From Pisaster brevispinus (Eukaryota > Echinodermata > Asteroidea > Forcipulatida > Asteriidae), in NCBI GenBank assembly GCA_023634235.1, contig JAMKCF010000001.1, forward strand, positions 12,968,258 to 13,032,257: a DNA stretch of 64,000 nucleotides, in the 5' to 3' direction. A model generated the notes under the pieces. The model saw only the letters and a program-made list of their open reading frames with translations. It searched no databases and was not told the DNA's origin. Every line of letters starts with the position of its first letter. Within the stretch, counting starts at the first letter, position 1. The translations under genes and the position numbers were made by a program. This document shows, in pieces, positions 11,701 through 22,603 of the stretch.

Positions 11701-12189
11701 GCCACAACATGCAAAACCTCGAGAGATAAACATTAATGTATGACAAAAACAAAAAGGTTTAAGAATTCCCTTTTCACAAATAATTGTTATACTTCAATTT
11801 GACAAATCTGTTTTCAGCTCAGGGAATGTACACATGTGAATGCATGTTAAAACTGAATTTTGATACAAGAAAATGATCCGTTTTTAGGTCAGGAGTTAAG
11901 AGGCCTTTGAGGTGGTCGACTCAAAATAGCAAACGTGGTCTTGTATGGGCCCATTCTGGGTTAATATTTTTGTTTTGCTCATTACGGTTAAATGAATCAA
12001 AAATGAAAAAAAAACAAACAAATGATTCAACAATCCCCCCACCCCCATTTTTTTTTTTTTATATAAAAAAATGGGAAAAAATACAGATAAAATTAAAAAT
12101 CAGTAAAAATAAAAATCAAAACAAATAAATACATTAAAAAAATAAAAATAAACAAATGAAAACGTATACAAAAACATGTTTATTTAGAT
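11701..12189. other. A/T-rich low-complexity stretch
   Basis: Contains a T run (12049-12060) and A-rich sequence to 12175. It probably forms the 3' flank of the minus-strand gene that ends at 12190. No separate gene seen. Confidence 0.5.
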
Positions 12190-15100
12190 CTAGTCTTTTT
12201 CGAGAATTGAGCTGCCATCACTTTCCTCCGAGAAACTATCGTCAGCACTGGCCCCTATCTGCATCAGGGCAGCTACCTTTGATTTTAGTTCTCTCTGCCG
12301 TGTTGCACTTGGCTGAATAGACACGACATTCGTGCCTCCCTTTACAGCGAGCAGGGTTGGTTCTCCTGTCATAAGAGAAATGTGAATGTCAAGTTAAGCT
12401 TGAAATGCGGTAGCATCTGGAGGAAACATTTCATGGGGGGGCAGTGGATGTGTAGATCGTTCCCTTTCCCGATTTTTTCCGCTTTCTCCCCTTGTCTTTT
12501 TTTGGTCGTGGGGAGTCTCAAACCTCTGATCCAGGTGCAACGCCGTTGTCACTCGTAACTTGTAACGTGCAGAAATCTGTCATTGCACGATACACAGCCA
12601 TTCTGTTTGAAACTGTTTTGTTTTTGCTACTTCCATATGTGTGTACAACAGTGGACATAATTCAAGATTGTATTACTTTATTTCATAATGACGGCTGTGG
12701 CAAATGTTTACTTAGTTATATATTTGAACGACTATGATCCTAGCCAGTGGTGAGTCTCGAGAACAGTTGTTTATGATTTTATTGACTGCTAATGAAATCA
12801 ACATGGGGAAAATAGGATGAAAATGGCTTACACAATTACTTACCGTTTTTAGTTATGTCAATCAGCCAGTCTCCACTGTTGATGTCCTGAAAGAAATGTT
12901 GGAACGAGCTGCTCTCAGTCAGGACATCAGACTTGTTGTCTGCAGCTGTCCGAGCCCCATCTCTTCCACATACGGCTTTCACCACAGATGTCATATCTAG
13001 ATAGTTCAACAATGAAGGAAACAACACCATTATGAGTACATGTGTTCATTTTAAGCGCAACGACGTTGGTCAAATTGAATGGCAATGACACATCATTGGT
13101 TTTTTAAAGATGGCATTTACTAAAATGTCTACGTTCTTGAAGTAATCGTTTGATTACTTGTGCAGTTGGAAGTTGTATAGGTTCGTCAACCCCTGGAAAT
13201 TATTCGCTCGAAAGAACCTCCTTGTCTCTGAAATTGTTTCAGATGAAGTTCTTGTGAATATGGTCCCCTCAAGCTGACCGGAGCTTACTGCCATCTTCTT
13301 CACCTGGTCTAGATAAGCTGTACTTTCCTAAAGTGGACGAAGCCATGGAGTGACCAAAACAGAATATCAGAGAGGATTGTGGGAATGTGACGTCATGTGT
13401 AATCCACATATTCGATTTTGAATCATGCTTTGGCTACAATAAAGAAGTTTCAAAGGTGTGAGAGGAGAGCTACACGTCTTTGAATCGGCAGGGCAAAAAA
13501 CAACTTGGGATTAAACAGGACGTTTTCCTTGTTAACCTGTTTTAACAACAAATTTTACTATGTATTAATGGTTGAATGTGAAATGATTTCTTTTTCAGCC
13601 ATTTTTCTTCGATTTCAATTTTCTTTTTCGAACTGTATACATGTATCTTTGGTTTTGCGGTAACACCATGTGTATATCTACTTGCTAGGTAGATTTGTTC
13701 TTTGAAAACTTGTCTTGCTATTTATTCTACTGCCGCAGAGTAGATTATTCGGAATTCGGGAGACTTCTCAGTTCTGAAAAAAACTGTCCTGCTTATTAAC
13801 TACTACCTGGGCAGGATGTAGGAAATCGGCTGGGACTACTACTTTCGCTATGTGGATCGAGGGGACTACACTGCCGCGGAGTGAGTTCTTAACTGTATAC
13901 ATGTTAATTATTGATGCATAATGGTGCCGACGACGTCTTGCGTAAATTCGACTAACAGTGTAAGGACATTACGTACCTCCATGTCAGCTATGATTGTCAC
14001 TGCACCCAGAAACATGTCAACATGTACCAGAGCATTCTCGTCATATGACGAAAGGAAAACGACCTGACACTCCTCGTTGTTTAGTGTATGAGGGGGTTCA
14101 CTGGTTGCTGCTGCTGGTGTGTCTCGCCGACGCCTCCAATCCATTGCATTGCGCACGAAAGCCATGAAAGGTCTGGGAATGCCTTGTCTGAAGTTGCATC
14201 CTTTTAAATGGAAATCAAAACACACAAACTTCAATTGTAAGAAAGAAACTGCAAGTAAACACTGTAGATGTTTTAAGGAGCCTTAACAATGCAAACCATA
14301 CAAACAGTGTTTTCCTGTCCAATTATTAATCACTCTTGCGTCTTTGAAAATTTTGTTTCAAACATGTTTGAGAAATTTGGTGTGCTTCCCTAAAAGATTA
14401 CTTGAAGTCGCTTGAGTGTACCTGTGAATGGTTGGAGGGCACTCTCTCGCGTATGTTGAGGATACAGCCTGTCTGCATCTTCCCACGAGGACAAGGACAG
14501 CTGTGCCATTAACTTCTTCTGGACCACAAGAAGCCTCTTTACACGCTCGGCCTCCTTCGCCATATCCTTCACAGTAATACTGTCACTTACGACCTCCGAC
14601 AGCAACTCAAACCTGGTCGACTCCAGCAGCCCTTGCAACTTCATAAAAGCCTGAAACAAGGTGTGAAAATAAGGTAATAGCTTTGCTTCTGTGGAGCGCA
14701 GGACACTTTTATCCCATGCACTAGAAGTTTAATGAACACAACATGAAAATAGATAACTGTTACTGTGTTAGTAATAAATACAACTCAATCATGTCAACAA
14801 AAAGCTTACAGTTTGTTGAAGGCACTGGCCTGTGTTTTCTTCATGATGCTTGAAAAATGCCATCAATTTGTTGTAGCACCTCCTCGAATATTGTGCCAAT
14901 TGGAAAGTGGGTTCAAGGCACTTCAGGTCGTCCTGCAGTTATCAAAATAAGGGTGGTAGGAATAGTGTTAATAGCCTTCAGGTGAGTTTTGTCAATAGTT
15001 TGATGTAAATTTGGTGGCACCTGATTTCCATTGTATTGAACATGAATCTAACAAGTGGGTTCTAGCCATAATTTGGAAGACCCTTTCCGGTAATATTTGA

Positions 15101-15303
15101 ATTTATATTACTGCCCAAGATCTGCCCAACGAGGCTGAAATGTCCCATCAGTAACAAAAATGAATACCTTTGAACACACGGGATACTTCTTGCCAAGTGC
15201 GATCCCGCAATTCTCCCTCCACAAAATGTCTGAAGAAGGCGGGTCATCGTGCTCCTCGTCAGAGTCTTGTTGAAGGTACAGGAGCCTCCGGCAGAGAGAT
15301 ACA
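12190..15303 (-). CDS. uncharacterised multi-exon gene, 5' end missing
   Basis: At least seven minus-strand exons with GT/AG borders can be read: about 15303-15168, 14932-14810, 14650-14422, 14200-13977, 13327-13158, 12996-12844 and 12365-12190. Reading phase agrees at every junction except one: exon 13327-13158 ends in phase 2, whereas 12996-12844 needs phase 1, so a small exon, another donor or a frameshift is involved. The predicted protein is hydrophilic. The first visible exon is acidic (DEEHDDPPSSD), the next contains CLEPTFQLAQYSRRCYNKL, 14650-14422 looks helical (KEAERVKRLLVVQKKLMAQ), and the last is acidic/Ser-rich, ending EESDGSSILEKD before a TAG stop. I recognise no domain. The 5' part is lost or displaced by the LINE that starts at 15304, so the locus may be a disrupted gene. 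Confidence 0.65.
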
Positions 15304-16833
15304 TTATAATAATAAAGACATTTGTGAAGCGCCTAATGCATAAGCCTCTAAGCGCATAAAGAGAACAATAAAATATACAAAGAGTGAAAGAAACAATTAC
15401 AAATAAGCAGATTACAAATAAGCAGCTTCAAACAAATGTGTTTTTAACAGAGACTTAAAACAGTGTAAAGAACTAGCCTGGCGAATATGCACAGGAAGAC
15501 CATTCCAAAGAAATGGTGCGGCGTAAGAAAATGATCTGTGGCCATAAAAAATAGAAGAAGCTCTTGTAGATGAAAGCAATGACTGTTGAGATGAACGTAA
15601 AGTCCGAGTAGGGGAATAATGGTGAACAAGTTCAGATAAATAAGCAGGAGATTGACATGTTTGAGCTTTGAAAGTTAACAAAAGAATTTTATAAATTGTA
15701 CGAAACTTAACTGGGAGCCAATGCAATTTCATTAGTACTGGTGTAATATGGTGAGAACGAGGCAAGCAAGAAACGAGGCGAGCGGCAATGTTTTGTACAC
15801 GTTGAATTTTAGCAAGATCTTTATCAGGGAGTCCATACAGAAGAGAATTGCCGGAATCAAGTCTAGTTGTGACGAAAGCGTGAACAAGACGAAGAGTAGT
15901 AGCTTCATCCAGGTAGCGGCGAATCTGTGCTATTTTTCTGATAGCCATGAGAGCTGCTTTGCAAACATTATCAACATGTCTACTCATGCACAATGAAGAA
16001 TCCATAATTACACCGAGGTTGCGGGCAAATTCAGATGGTTTAATAACAGACTGGGCAATATGTAAGTTTGGCGGAGAAACCTTTTTTGTGAAACGAGATC
16101 TTAAAAATAAGATCTCAGTTTTGGAGTCATTCAGAGCGAGTTTGTTGGACAGAGCCCAAGATTTGACATCTTGAATGCATAGTTCAACTTTAGCAATGGC
16201 AGAAGCTCGATCAGCAGGGTCAAAAGTAACATAAAGCTGGGTATCGTCAGCATAAGCAACACTAGAAATGCCATGGGCAGCAATGAGGTCTTGTAAGGGT
16301 GCACTGAACAATATAAATTCAAGAGGCCCAGCTACAGAACCTTGAGGAACACCACACAAGAGATGATGACGATCGGATCTAGCATTATTGATGAGAACAT
16401 GGTGGGTTCTGTTGTTAAGATAAGAAGAGAACCAGTTAAGGGCAGTTCCTGTAATTCCATAGCGAGAAGATAAACGTTGAAGGAGATGCTCATGGTCAAT
16501 AGTGTCAAATGCAGCTGAAAAATCTAACAGCACAAGGATCGCTTCCTTATGATTGTCCAGTGCACGCAAGATATCATCCTGCACACGAATGAGAGCAGTC
16601 TCAGTACTGTGGAAAGGACGATAAGCAGACTGCATCTTAGCATAAAGGTTATTTTCACAGAGATAGTCTTGAAGTTGACTCACAACTGCACGTTCAATCA
16701 ATTTAGAGATGAATCGCAAGTTAGAGATAGGACGATAATTTGACATACACTCCGGGTCCAAATGTTGCTTTTTACAGCAACAAATTGTATTTTGTAAACT
16801 GTCTTTTCTTTTATTTGATTCCCTAAAAACCAA
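15304..16833 (-). mobile_element. CR1/L2-type non-LTR retrotransposon, 5'-truncated
   Basis: A 473-codon uninterrupted frame (16833-15412) encodes the reverse transcriptase of a CR1/L2-like LINE. In order it shows NYRPISNL, the catalytic-region string DFSAAFDTIDH, VPQGSVAGP, the active-site YADDTQLY, LGVIMD and a C-terminal HWLPV block, ending near KTHLFEAAYL. The endonuclease domain and most of the N terminus are missing, as expected of 5'-truncated LINE insertions. After the stop there is a short 3' UTR with a tail of ATT-type repeats at 15304-15320. The absence of stops suggests a fairly recent insertion. It abuts an exon of the gene at 12190-15303. Confidence 0.85.
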
Positions 16834-17887
16834 GGCCTATATGGAACTGGTAAGCAATCAGTACCCAACTTCTGATAATTTTTCTATGCCATTGCAAATT
16901 TTCATGGGAGGAGTCACACATGGCGTTTTGCGTTAATGATTTTTGAATGCACCTTGTAATTACCTTGTTATCATAACACTTAGGCTACTTAATTGAATCT
17001 AATAAAAGTACCATAAATATTCACTCCCTTCTTCAAACTTGCATATTTGCCAAGATACATTGTGCCAAAATGTGTGTGTTGAAACAGGGACCAATGAAAG
17101 AAATCGAGATATAATGAAGTCCACCTGTTTGGGTACTTTGATGGAGAACCATTATTTAGTACACTTATTGGCAGGCCAATTTGAGTAGTCATAAACAAAA
17201 GGACCGTACCATAAACTAAGTACTATGAAATATAAACCAGAACAAATTAGAGAAAAGTACAGACTAAACTTAGTTTAAGGGAGCAACAGTGTTGGATGAA
17301 AGGAAGGGCGGGAGAAATATTGTTGGAGCACGTGCTGCTGAGATTGGAATGGTTATGAGCTCCCTCAATAAGTTGAGGAAGTAACATGGTGGTCAAAGAG
17401 TATGTTGTTATGATTTAATCTCACATGTTGTCAACAAATAGTAGGTAGTTTGAATACATATAACACTTTTAAAATTGTGTAACAATTTATTGATCTTCAA
17501 CTGTCGTCTTTCATTTTCAGGGTAAGTTTTTAACCTGCTGTCATAAATAATCGGATATATAGTTGCGAGTCGCCGACCCATCAATGTGGATTGGCTTGCA
17601 GGTTGACCACATGTGCCAGAACTACATGTTAGTACAGCGGATAAGCTCTCATATAATGAAAATTGTGCACTTTTTGAGAAAAGCATGAAACTTGAAGCAT
17701 GAAAGATGTGGAGGGAAGTCAAATTTGACCTCTGATGACCCTTAGAGGTCAAATCCAAAATGGCCGCCATTCCGCCTGGTCTAATGTACAAACAAGTATA
17801 ATTTTGGAATCAGACAGTGTAGAAAAACATTGAAGGTGTCATTTTCAACTAAATTGGGGATGCCAATTCATTTGATGATACTTTTGA
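16834..17887. other. noncoding stretch
   Basis: No supported gene. The 127-codon frame at 17408-17791 (minus) lacks any known motif. It crosses an inverted repeat (tttgacctct near 17728 and agaggtcaaa near 17746), so it is probably repeat sequence. Confidence 0.45.
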
Positions 17888-18037
17888 GGTCGCCAGAACT
17901 GAAGGATATGCATTTATGTCAAGGTCAGGGTCAAAAGATCGCCAGAACTGAAGGATATGCATTGAGGTCAAGGTCAGGGTCAAAAGATCGCCAGAACTGA
18001 AGGATATGCATTGAGGTCAAGGTCAAGGTCAAAATTT
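17888..18037. repeat. 49-bp tandem repeat x3 with AGGTCA half-sites
   Basis: The landmark gccagaactgaaggatatgc starts at 17892, 17941 and 17990, a period of exactly 49 bp. Each unit contains tcaaggtcagggtcaaaa, and the third has aggtcaaggtcaaggtca. These contain AGGTCA nuclear-receptor half-sites and TCAAGGTCA, the extended monomer site known for ERR/SF-1-type receptors. Function is only an inference. Confidence 0.75.
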
Positions 18038-18221
18038 ACACAAAAATTAATAATTTTTGAATGTTTTCCCATTTATTTGTCATTGTGTTCTACCCTACAT
18101 TCTCTAGGAGTGGTTCTCCTACATAGTCTGCCATCTTAATCCCTATTCAATTTCAGTTAGTTTATTTTACAAATTAGCACCAGACCATTGCATTGCATGG
18201 TCGTTGAGCAGCTCCACATCC

Positions 18222-19225
18222 CCAACTTGTCTCTTCTGCAATGAGTCTGCTGGTTCTGCAGGCTGACAGAAAGCACAAACATACAACATTGACATTAATG
18301 TGCCGAGGTGTGACCTTGAAACTGAGGACACTGCTCTGTTGGCCAAGCTTGCAGTAGGAGACATTATTGCCATTGAGGCCAATTACCATCACGGCTGTCT
18401 ACATTAATTGTACAACAGAGCCAGGCAGGCTGCACCCAAAGGCAATGATGGAGATGATTCTTGCCTGCATGGCAAAGCCTTTGCAGAGCTAGTGGCTAAC
18501 AAGGTCAGACTGGGGTAGCTTGGTCAAACTGTAGAGAAACGGATTCACACCATCACACTGAAAAACAAACTGCTTTTTGCACTTCCTGTTCTGAGGCCAC
18601 ATTCACAGGAAAGAGAAACACTTCTTAGTTTTGAGAAGGACATTGGACCAGGCCTCATGATTGCCTGCTATTATGACAGTGATGCCATACATTACGGGAG
18701 CAGCACCGGTGGAATGCAAAGCGATCTTTGACTCAAGTTTCTCCTTCAATGCCTCGTTTCAGGCAAACTGCCAGCAGGTTTTTTTGCCACCATCCCTCTT
18801 GGCTCTAGTCAACATAATACTTGATGGAGCAAACATCAAGCATCAGACCCAGCTGGTTCACAAAACCTGCCCTAGCATTCTCAAAATTATTATGTTCAAC
18901 AGCGTGAAGCATGTATATAACGTAGAGTCAACCTCAGCACGTCATAGCCGCAGCCGAAAAACTCCACTCCCCATCTATCTGTCCCACAGGGCTGGTTGAC
19001 ACACTGTTCAATCTTGGAATGTGTGTTTCATATATGACAGCCTGTTGCAACTCACATCAGACATTGCCAATGGTGTCTGCCAGCGCTTTAGGGTAGAAGA
19101 TGTATGATGTGCCCGCCAAAGTTGCGTCATGGACTGTTTATACAGCAGCAGCTGTGGACAGTATCGACCACAATCCAAGCTCTGCAGCTGCAAAAGATTC
19201 CTTCCACGGCAACGGAATTTCAGCA
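18222..19225 (+). pseudogene. decayed copy of a repetitive metazoan gene family
   Basis: Translating across frames gives fragments I recognise from a large family of uncharacterised, repetitive proteins in cnidarians, echinoderms and fish. They are a CLFC pair near 18228, LETEDTALLAKLAVGDIIAI, YNRARQAA, LLALVNIILDGANIKHQTQL (18801-18860), NVESTSARHSRSRKTPLPIY (18921-18980), and near the end a stretch matching 'AAVDSIDHNPSSAAAKDSFH' (19151-19210). The frame is broken by several stops and shifts, so it is a pseudogene. Recurrence in many genomes suggests it is carried by a mobile element, but I see no transposase motif and no clear element ends here. Confidence 0.65.
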
Positions 19226-20855
19226 TCGGTCATAAATAATGCACTTCCCCCCAAATTAGAATGTCTGGTTAGAAGTCTGCACCATTTTCACCAGCTGATT
19301 ATTTTCGTTATTTGAAGGGATGCGTTGGGAAAAGGTGCTGAGCATAAATAGAAGCGCGCGACTGTTTATAATGGTTCATTTATTGTAGGCCTACATAAAG
19401 AAACTGATCCTTGACATAGCAACTCACGAAACTTTGTGTAAAATTATACTAGACGGTTATAATCAAACTAGTAATAATTGTAGGTAGATTTGTATACTTA
19501 ACCAAGACTTTCCCATCGTCTGTGTCTTATAACAAGTGTGGTGGTTCGCATGAGGATGGGTCCGGAATGTTTGTAAGTGTCTGATTTATGGGCCTCTCTT
19601 TTTGTTGCGTAATGCAGATCCGCTGGGTGGAGGGGTATGGAATCACAATTCAACCCCCCCCCCCGCGTCCACGATATTAGGTGATCAACTTGTCGCGAAA
19701 GAAACACTGAAACCTACACATTATTCCCATCATGTATCTCTATCACTATTATAAACGTATAGGCATACTTGGTAAAGTTACGTCTAACGTAGGCCTACAG
19801 CTCTGCATCATGAAACAAAAACAAAACAAAACAAACAGCATGAAGGAAGAGGAAAGCGATTGTTTCCAGCATGTGCTGCAGATGTCACGAAGAGCTTCCC
19901 ACTACCAAAAAACAAACGTTCAACAGTGATGACAGATTGACTAGAGACAAACAGCCATTCTCTTGTTCATCATTCTGGCAAACGGTAATGTTGTTCTCTG
20001 TAACAATACATATACTTTATGCCATCACTACATAAAGATATAAAATTAAAGGCAAATCACATACGACAGAAAATCTTGTTTAAACCTGAAAGTACACTGA
20101 ATTGAATAGTTCACACGAGTTATATTCATACAGATTATTTTCTTTTGAATGTCCGAACCATTTTCCTTTTGTTTTTTTAAAATGTGATTGCCATAATTGT
20201 AAAATAAATTACCAAACATCAAAAGCTTTGCATCCCAGGCATTCCCGAAACGTTTAGGCCTATGCGTAATGCACTTTTTTGATTTTTATTTTATTAATAT
20301 AATTATTACCATTTAGTATTACTGTTCACATTTTCATTTCATGATATCACAACATGCAAAAGAAAGACCTAGCTTTTCTTTTTGCCTTACCGTTTTTGTT
20401 TTTACGGCTTTGGAAATGCTATATTTTGCAATTAGCTTTGCGCATAGGTTTTAAGTTAATATTTGGAAATGTTTGCCATATCCAAACTGGTTTTCGCCAT
20501 CGTTAATGCACTAAACGGTCAAAGTGCCAAGGGGTCTCACAAACATAGCTGATCAAATTTTGTCTATTTCTGCAATTAGTCACAAGAAAAAGTGAAAAAT
20601 TGTGTAAGTTTGTATTAACTCATTGTTCGTATAGTAAATTTGTAGAGGATTGTTAAAATTACAATTGCGGTTAAACAAAGAAATTCAACATTTGTAAATA
20701 GACGAATTCGACTTAATTGAAACTCGGTTATTTCTCTTGATGATTAGTATTGGTATGAATTTCATGCATTGATGGTATTGTACAATTTTACCAATCCTGT
20801 ATATTTGATTATAAAACAACGGCTTATTGAAACATGTCCTCTACTTTTCTTGCAG
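19226..20855. other. noncoding stretch
   Basis: No gene seen. A C run lies at 19655-19664. The rest is AT-rich single-copy-looking sequence with short taggcct strings. Confidence 0.45.
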
Positions 20856-20994
20856 CCTGTCCTTCCGATACATTCACCAGATCATTTGTAGAACAGATGT
20901 TTCAGGTGATGTTCATTCTAGTACGGAAATCAACTCCCTCGACTCATTGACCAAGGCTCCACTTGCTCTATGGATCGGCTACGGAAATGATGAA
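20856..20994 (+). CDS. candidate internal exon, product unknown
   Basis: A pyrimidine-rich tract ending in cttgcag precedes 20856 and a strong donor (gaa|gtaagg) follows 20994. One frame is open throughout (starting LSFRYIHQIICRTDVSGD, ending IGYGNDE), entering with one leftover base and leaving in phase 0. No domain is recognised, and no partner exon can be connected with confidence. Two other frames contain stops. It may be an orphan exon-like sequence. Confidence 0.25.
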
Positions 20995-21335
20995 GTAAGG
21001 CTTTTAGTATTGTTTTGGATGCAAGCTATACTTGTATTTACTTCATATTCCCTTTTTAGTTTGTATGTCTTCATCAGTTTTCTTCTTCCATCTATCAAGC
21101 AGATTTGCTTTCACCGCTCAACCTTGTTTTGCATTTTTTTGTTCTAAAACACAAAGTTAAAAACGGTCTTCGATGTTTTCTACTGTTTTTGTAGTATAGA
21201 GGTACCGTCATTTAAAAACCATTAAGTAATGCTTCTTGGAAAATAACTGAGTTTCCAGACAAGTCACTCTTAATGGCATGTCACCTTTGACCCTCCACTC
21301 TGCTAATTGTGTAAGTCTATTGAGTATTTTAACCA
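20995..21335. other. noncoding stretch
   Basis: No gene seen. Intron-like AT-rich sequence lies between the candidate exon and the CCATGG repeat. Confidence 0.4.
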
Positions 21336-21930
21336 CGCTTATGAAAAAGTACCATGATATTACCATGGTTATTTATTTATTTTATGGTAACCATGGTTAT
21401 ATCATGGTAGCCATGGTATCAACATGGTAAATTTACACAATTTAGTCCATAAATGGTATTTCCCTGGTTTTATTATGGTAGTTCCGTGGTGTTACCGTGG
21501 TTACCATGTTTATATTAAGGTTACCATGATATTCAGTGGTATTGCTATGGTTATAATATGGGAATACCATAATATTACCATGGTAACATGTTAAAACCAT
21601 GAAACTCATCACATAACTGTACTTCTGTGGTTATATCATGGTAGTACCACGGAAATACCATCGGTTCAATGATTCCATCATGGTGACCATGGTATCAACA
21701 TGTTTAAACCATCAAACTCATTTCATAACTATTTCTGTGGTTATATCATGGTAGTGCCTCGGATTTACCATGGGTTCCAGGGTTACATCATGGTAACCAT
21801 GGTATCGACATTTAAAACCATGAAACTCATTACATAACTGGTATTTCTGTGGTTATATTATGGTAGCCATATGGTAACCACATTGGTTCCATGGTTATAT
21901 CATGGTTTCCTTGGTCATATCATACATACA
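21336..21930 (-). repeat. CCATGG-rich repeat, inverted diverged copy
   Basis: Many ACCATGGT and related palindromic strings with alternating 'taccatggtaa' and 'ttatatcatggtagcc' phrases. Its left end, gcttatgaaaaagtaccatg, is the reverse complement of the right end of the copy at 28097-28892, so it is the same repeat in the other orientation and more diverged. Confidence 0.6.
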
Positions 21931-22603
21931 ATTAAAACGATGGTTAACGGAACATTAAATCTGTTCAGTTCTACCATGTCAAGTGCCACAGCTTTACCAC
22001 GGTATTGCCATGCTGGCACAATAATCATCCATGATGCTATCATTGCAAAAGCATTGCAACATAAAGATGTATCGTACAATGGGAGTTTAAGGTTATGACT
22101 ATGGTGTTATCTTTTGAAAAAAAAAACAAGAAAAAAAAATTTCAGCAGTAAAATGGCTATCCTCTATCTTTGTAGACTGTAGGAACATGACAACTGCCAC
22201 ACCACACCATAGAGCTGAAAAACAAAATGATGCATTTTCACTTGTTACTGTAAATAATTATGGTATTAGGATTTACACTTGCACATCATGTCAATAAAAT
22301 AATGACGGAACCGTTTAGTATCCACATGGTACTCTTGGAATTGTGGATGTGTACAAAAAATAATTTATTAGATTCGCAGAGACAGTGATGCAGTTAAACT
22401 TCCACTATTCCATGCTGCTTAGTGATCACACTAGAAATAAAATGAAAAGTGGAACACCATCAATGTTCATGCTCTTTTATTGTTAATTGTTCATCTTTCA
22501 CAAGTTTCACATACATGTACATCTGTAGTACAGAACCTTTTTACTTATTTACATGATTGTACTCATTACATGATTGCAGCAATGGTTCAAACCTCTATTT
22601 GTG
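21931..22603. other. noncoding stretch
   Basis: No supported gene. It lies 3' of the transposase pseudogene (minus) and may hold the end of that element. I could not identify a terminal inverted repeat. Confidence 0.35.

Noticed and set aside
17408..17791. 127-codon open frame, minus strand
   Set aside because: It crosses an inverted tgacct/aggtca repeat and has no homology that I can recognise.
17888..18037. CRISPR-like direct repeats
   Set aside because: The 49-bp units follow each other without unique spacers, and the genome is eukaryotic.
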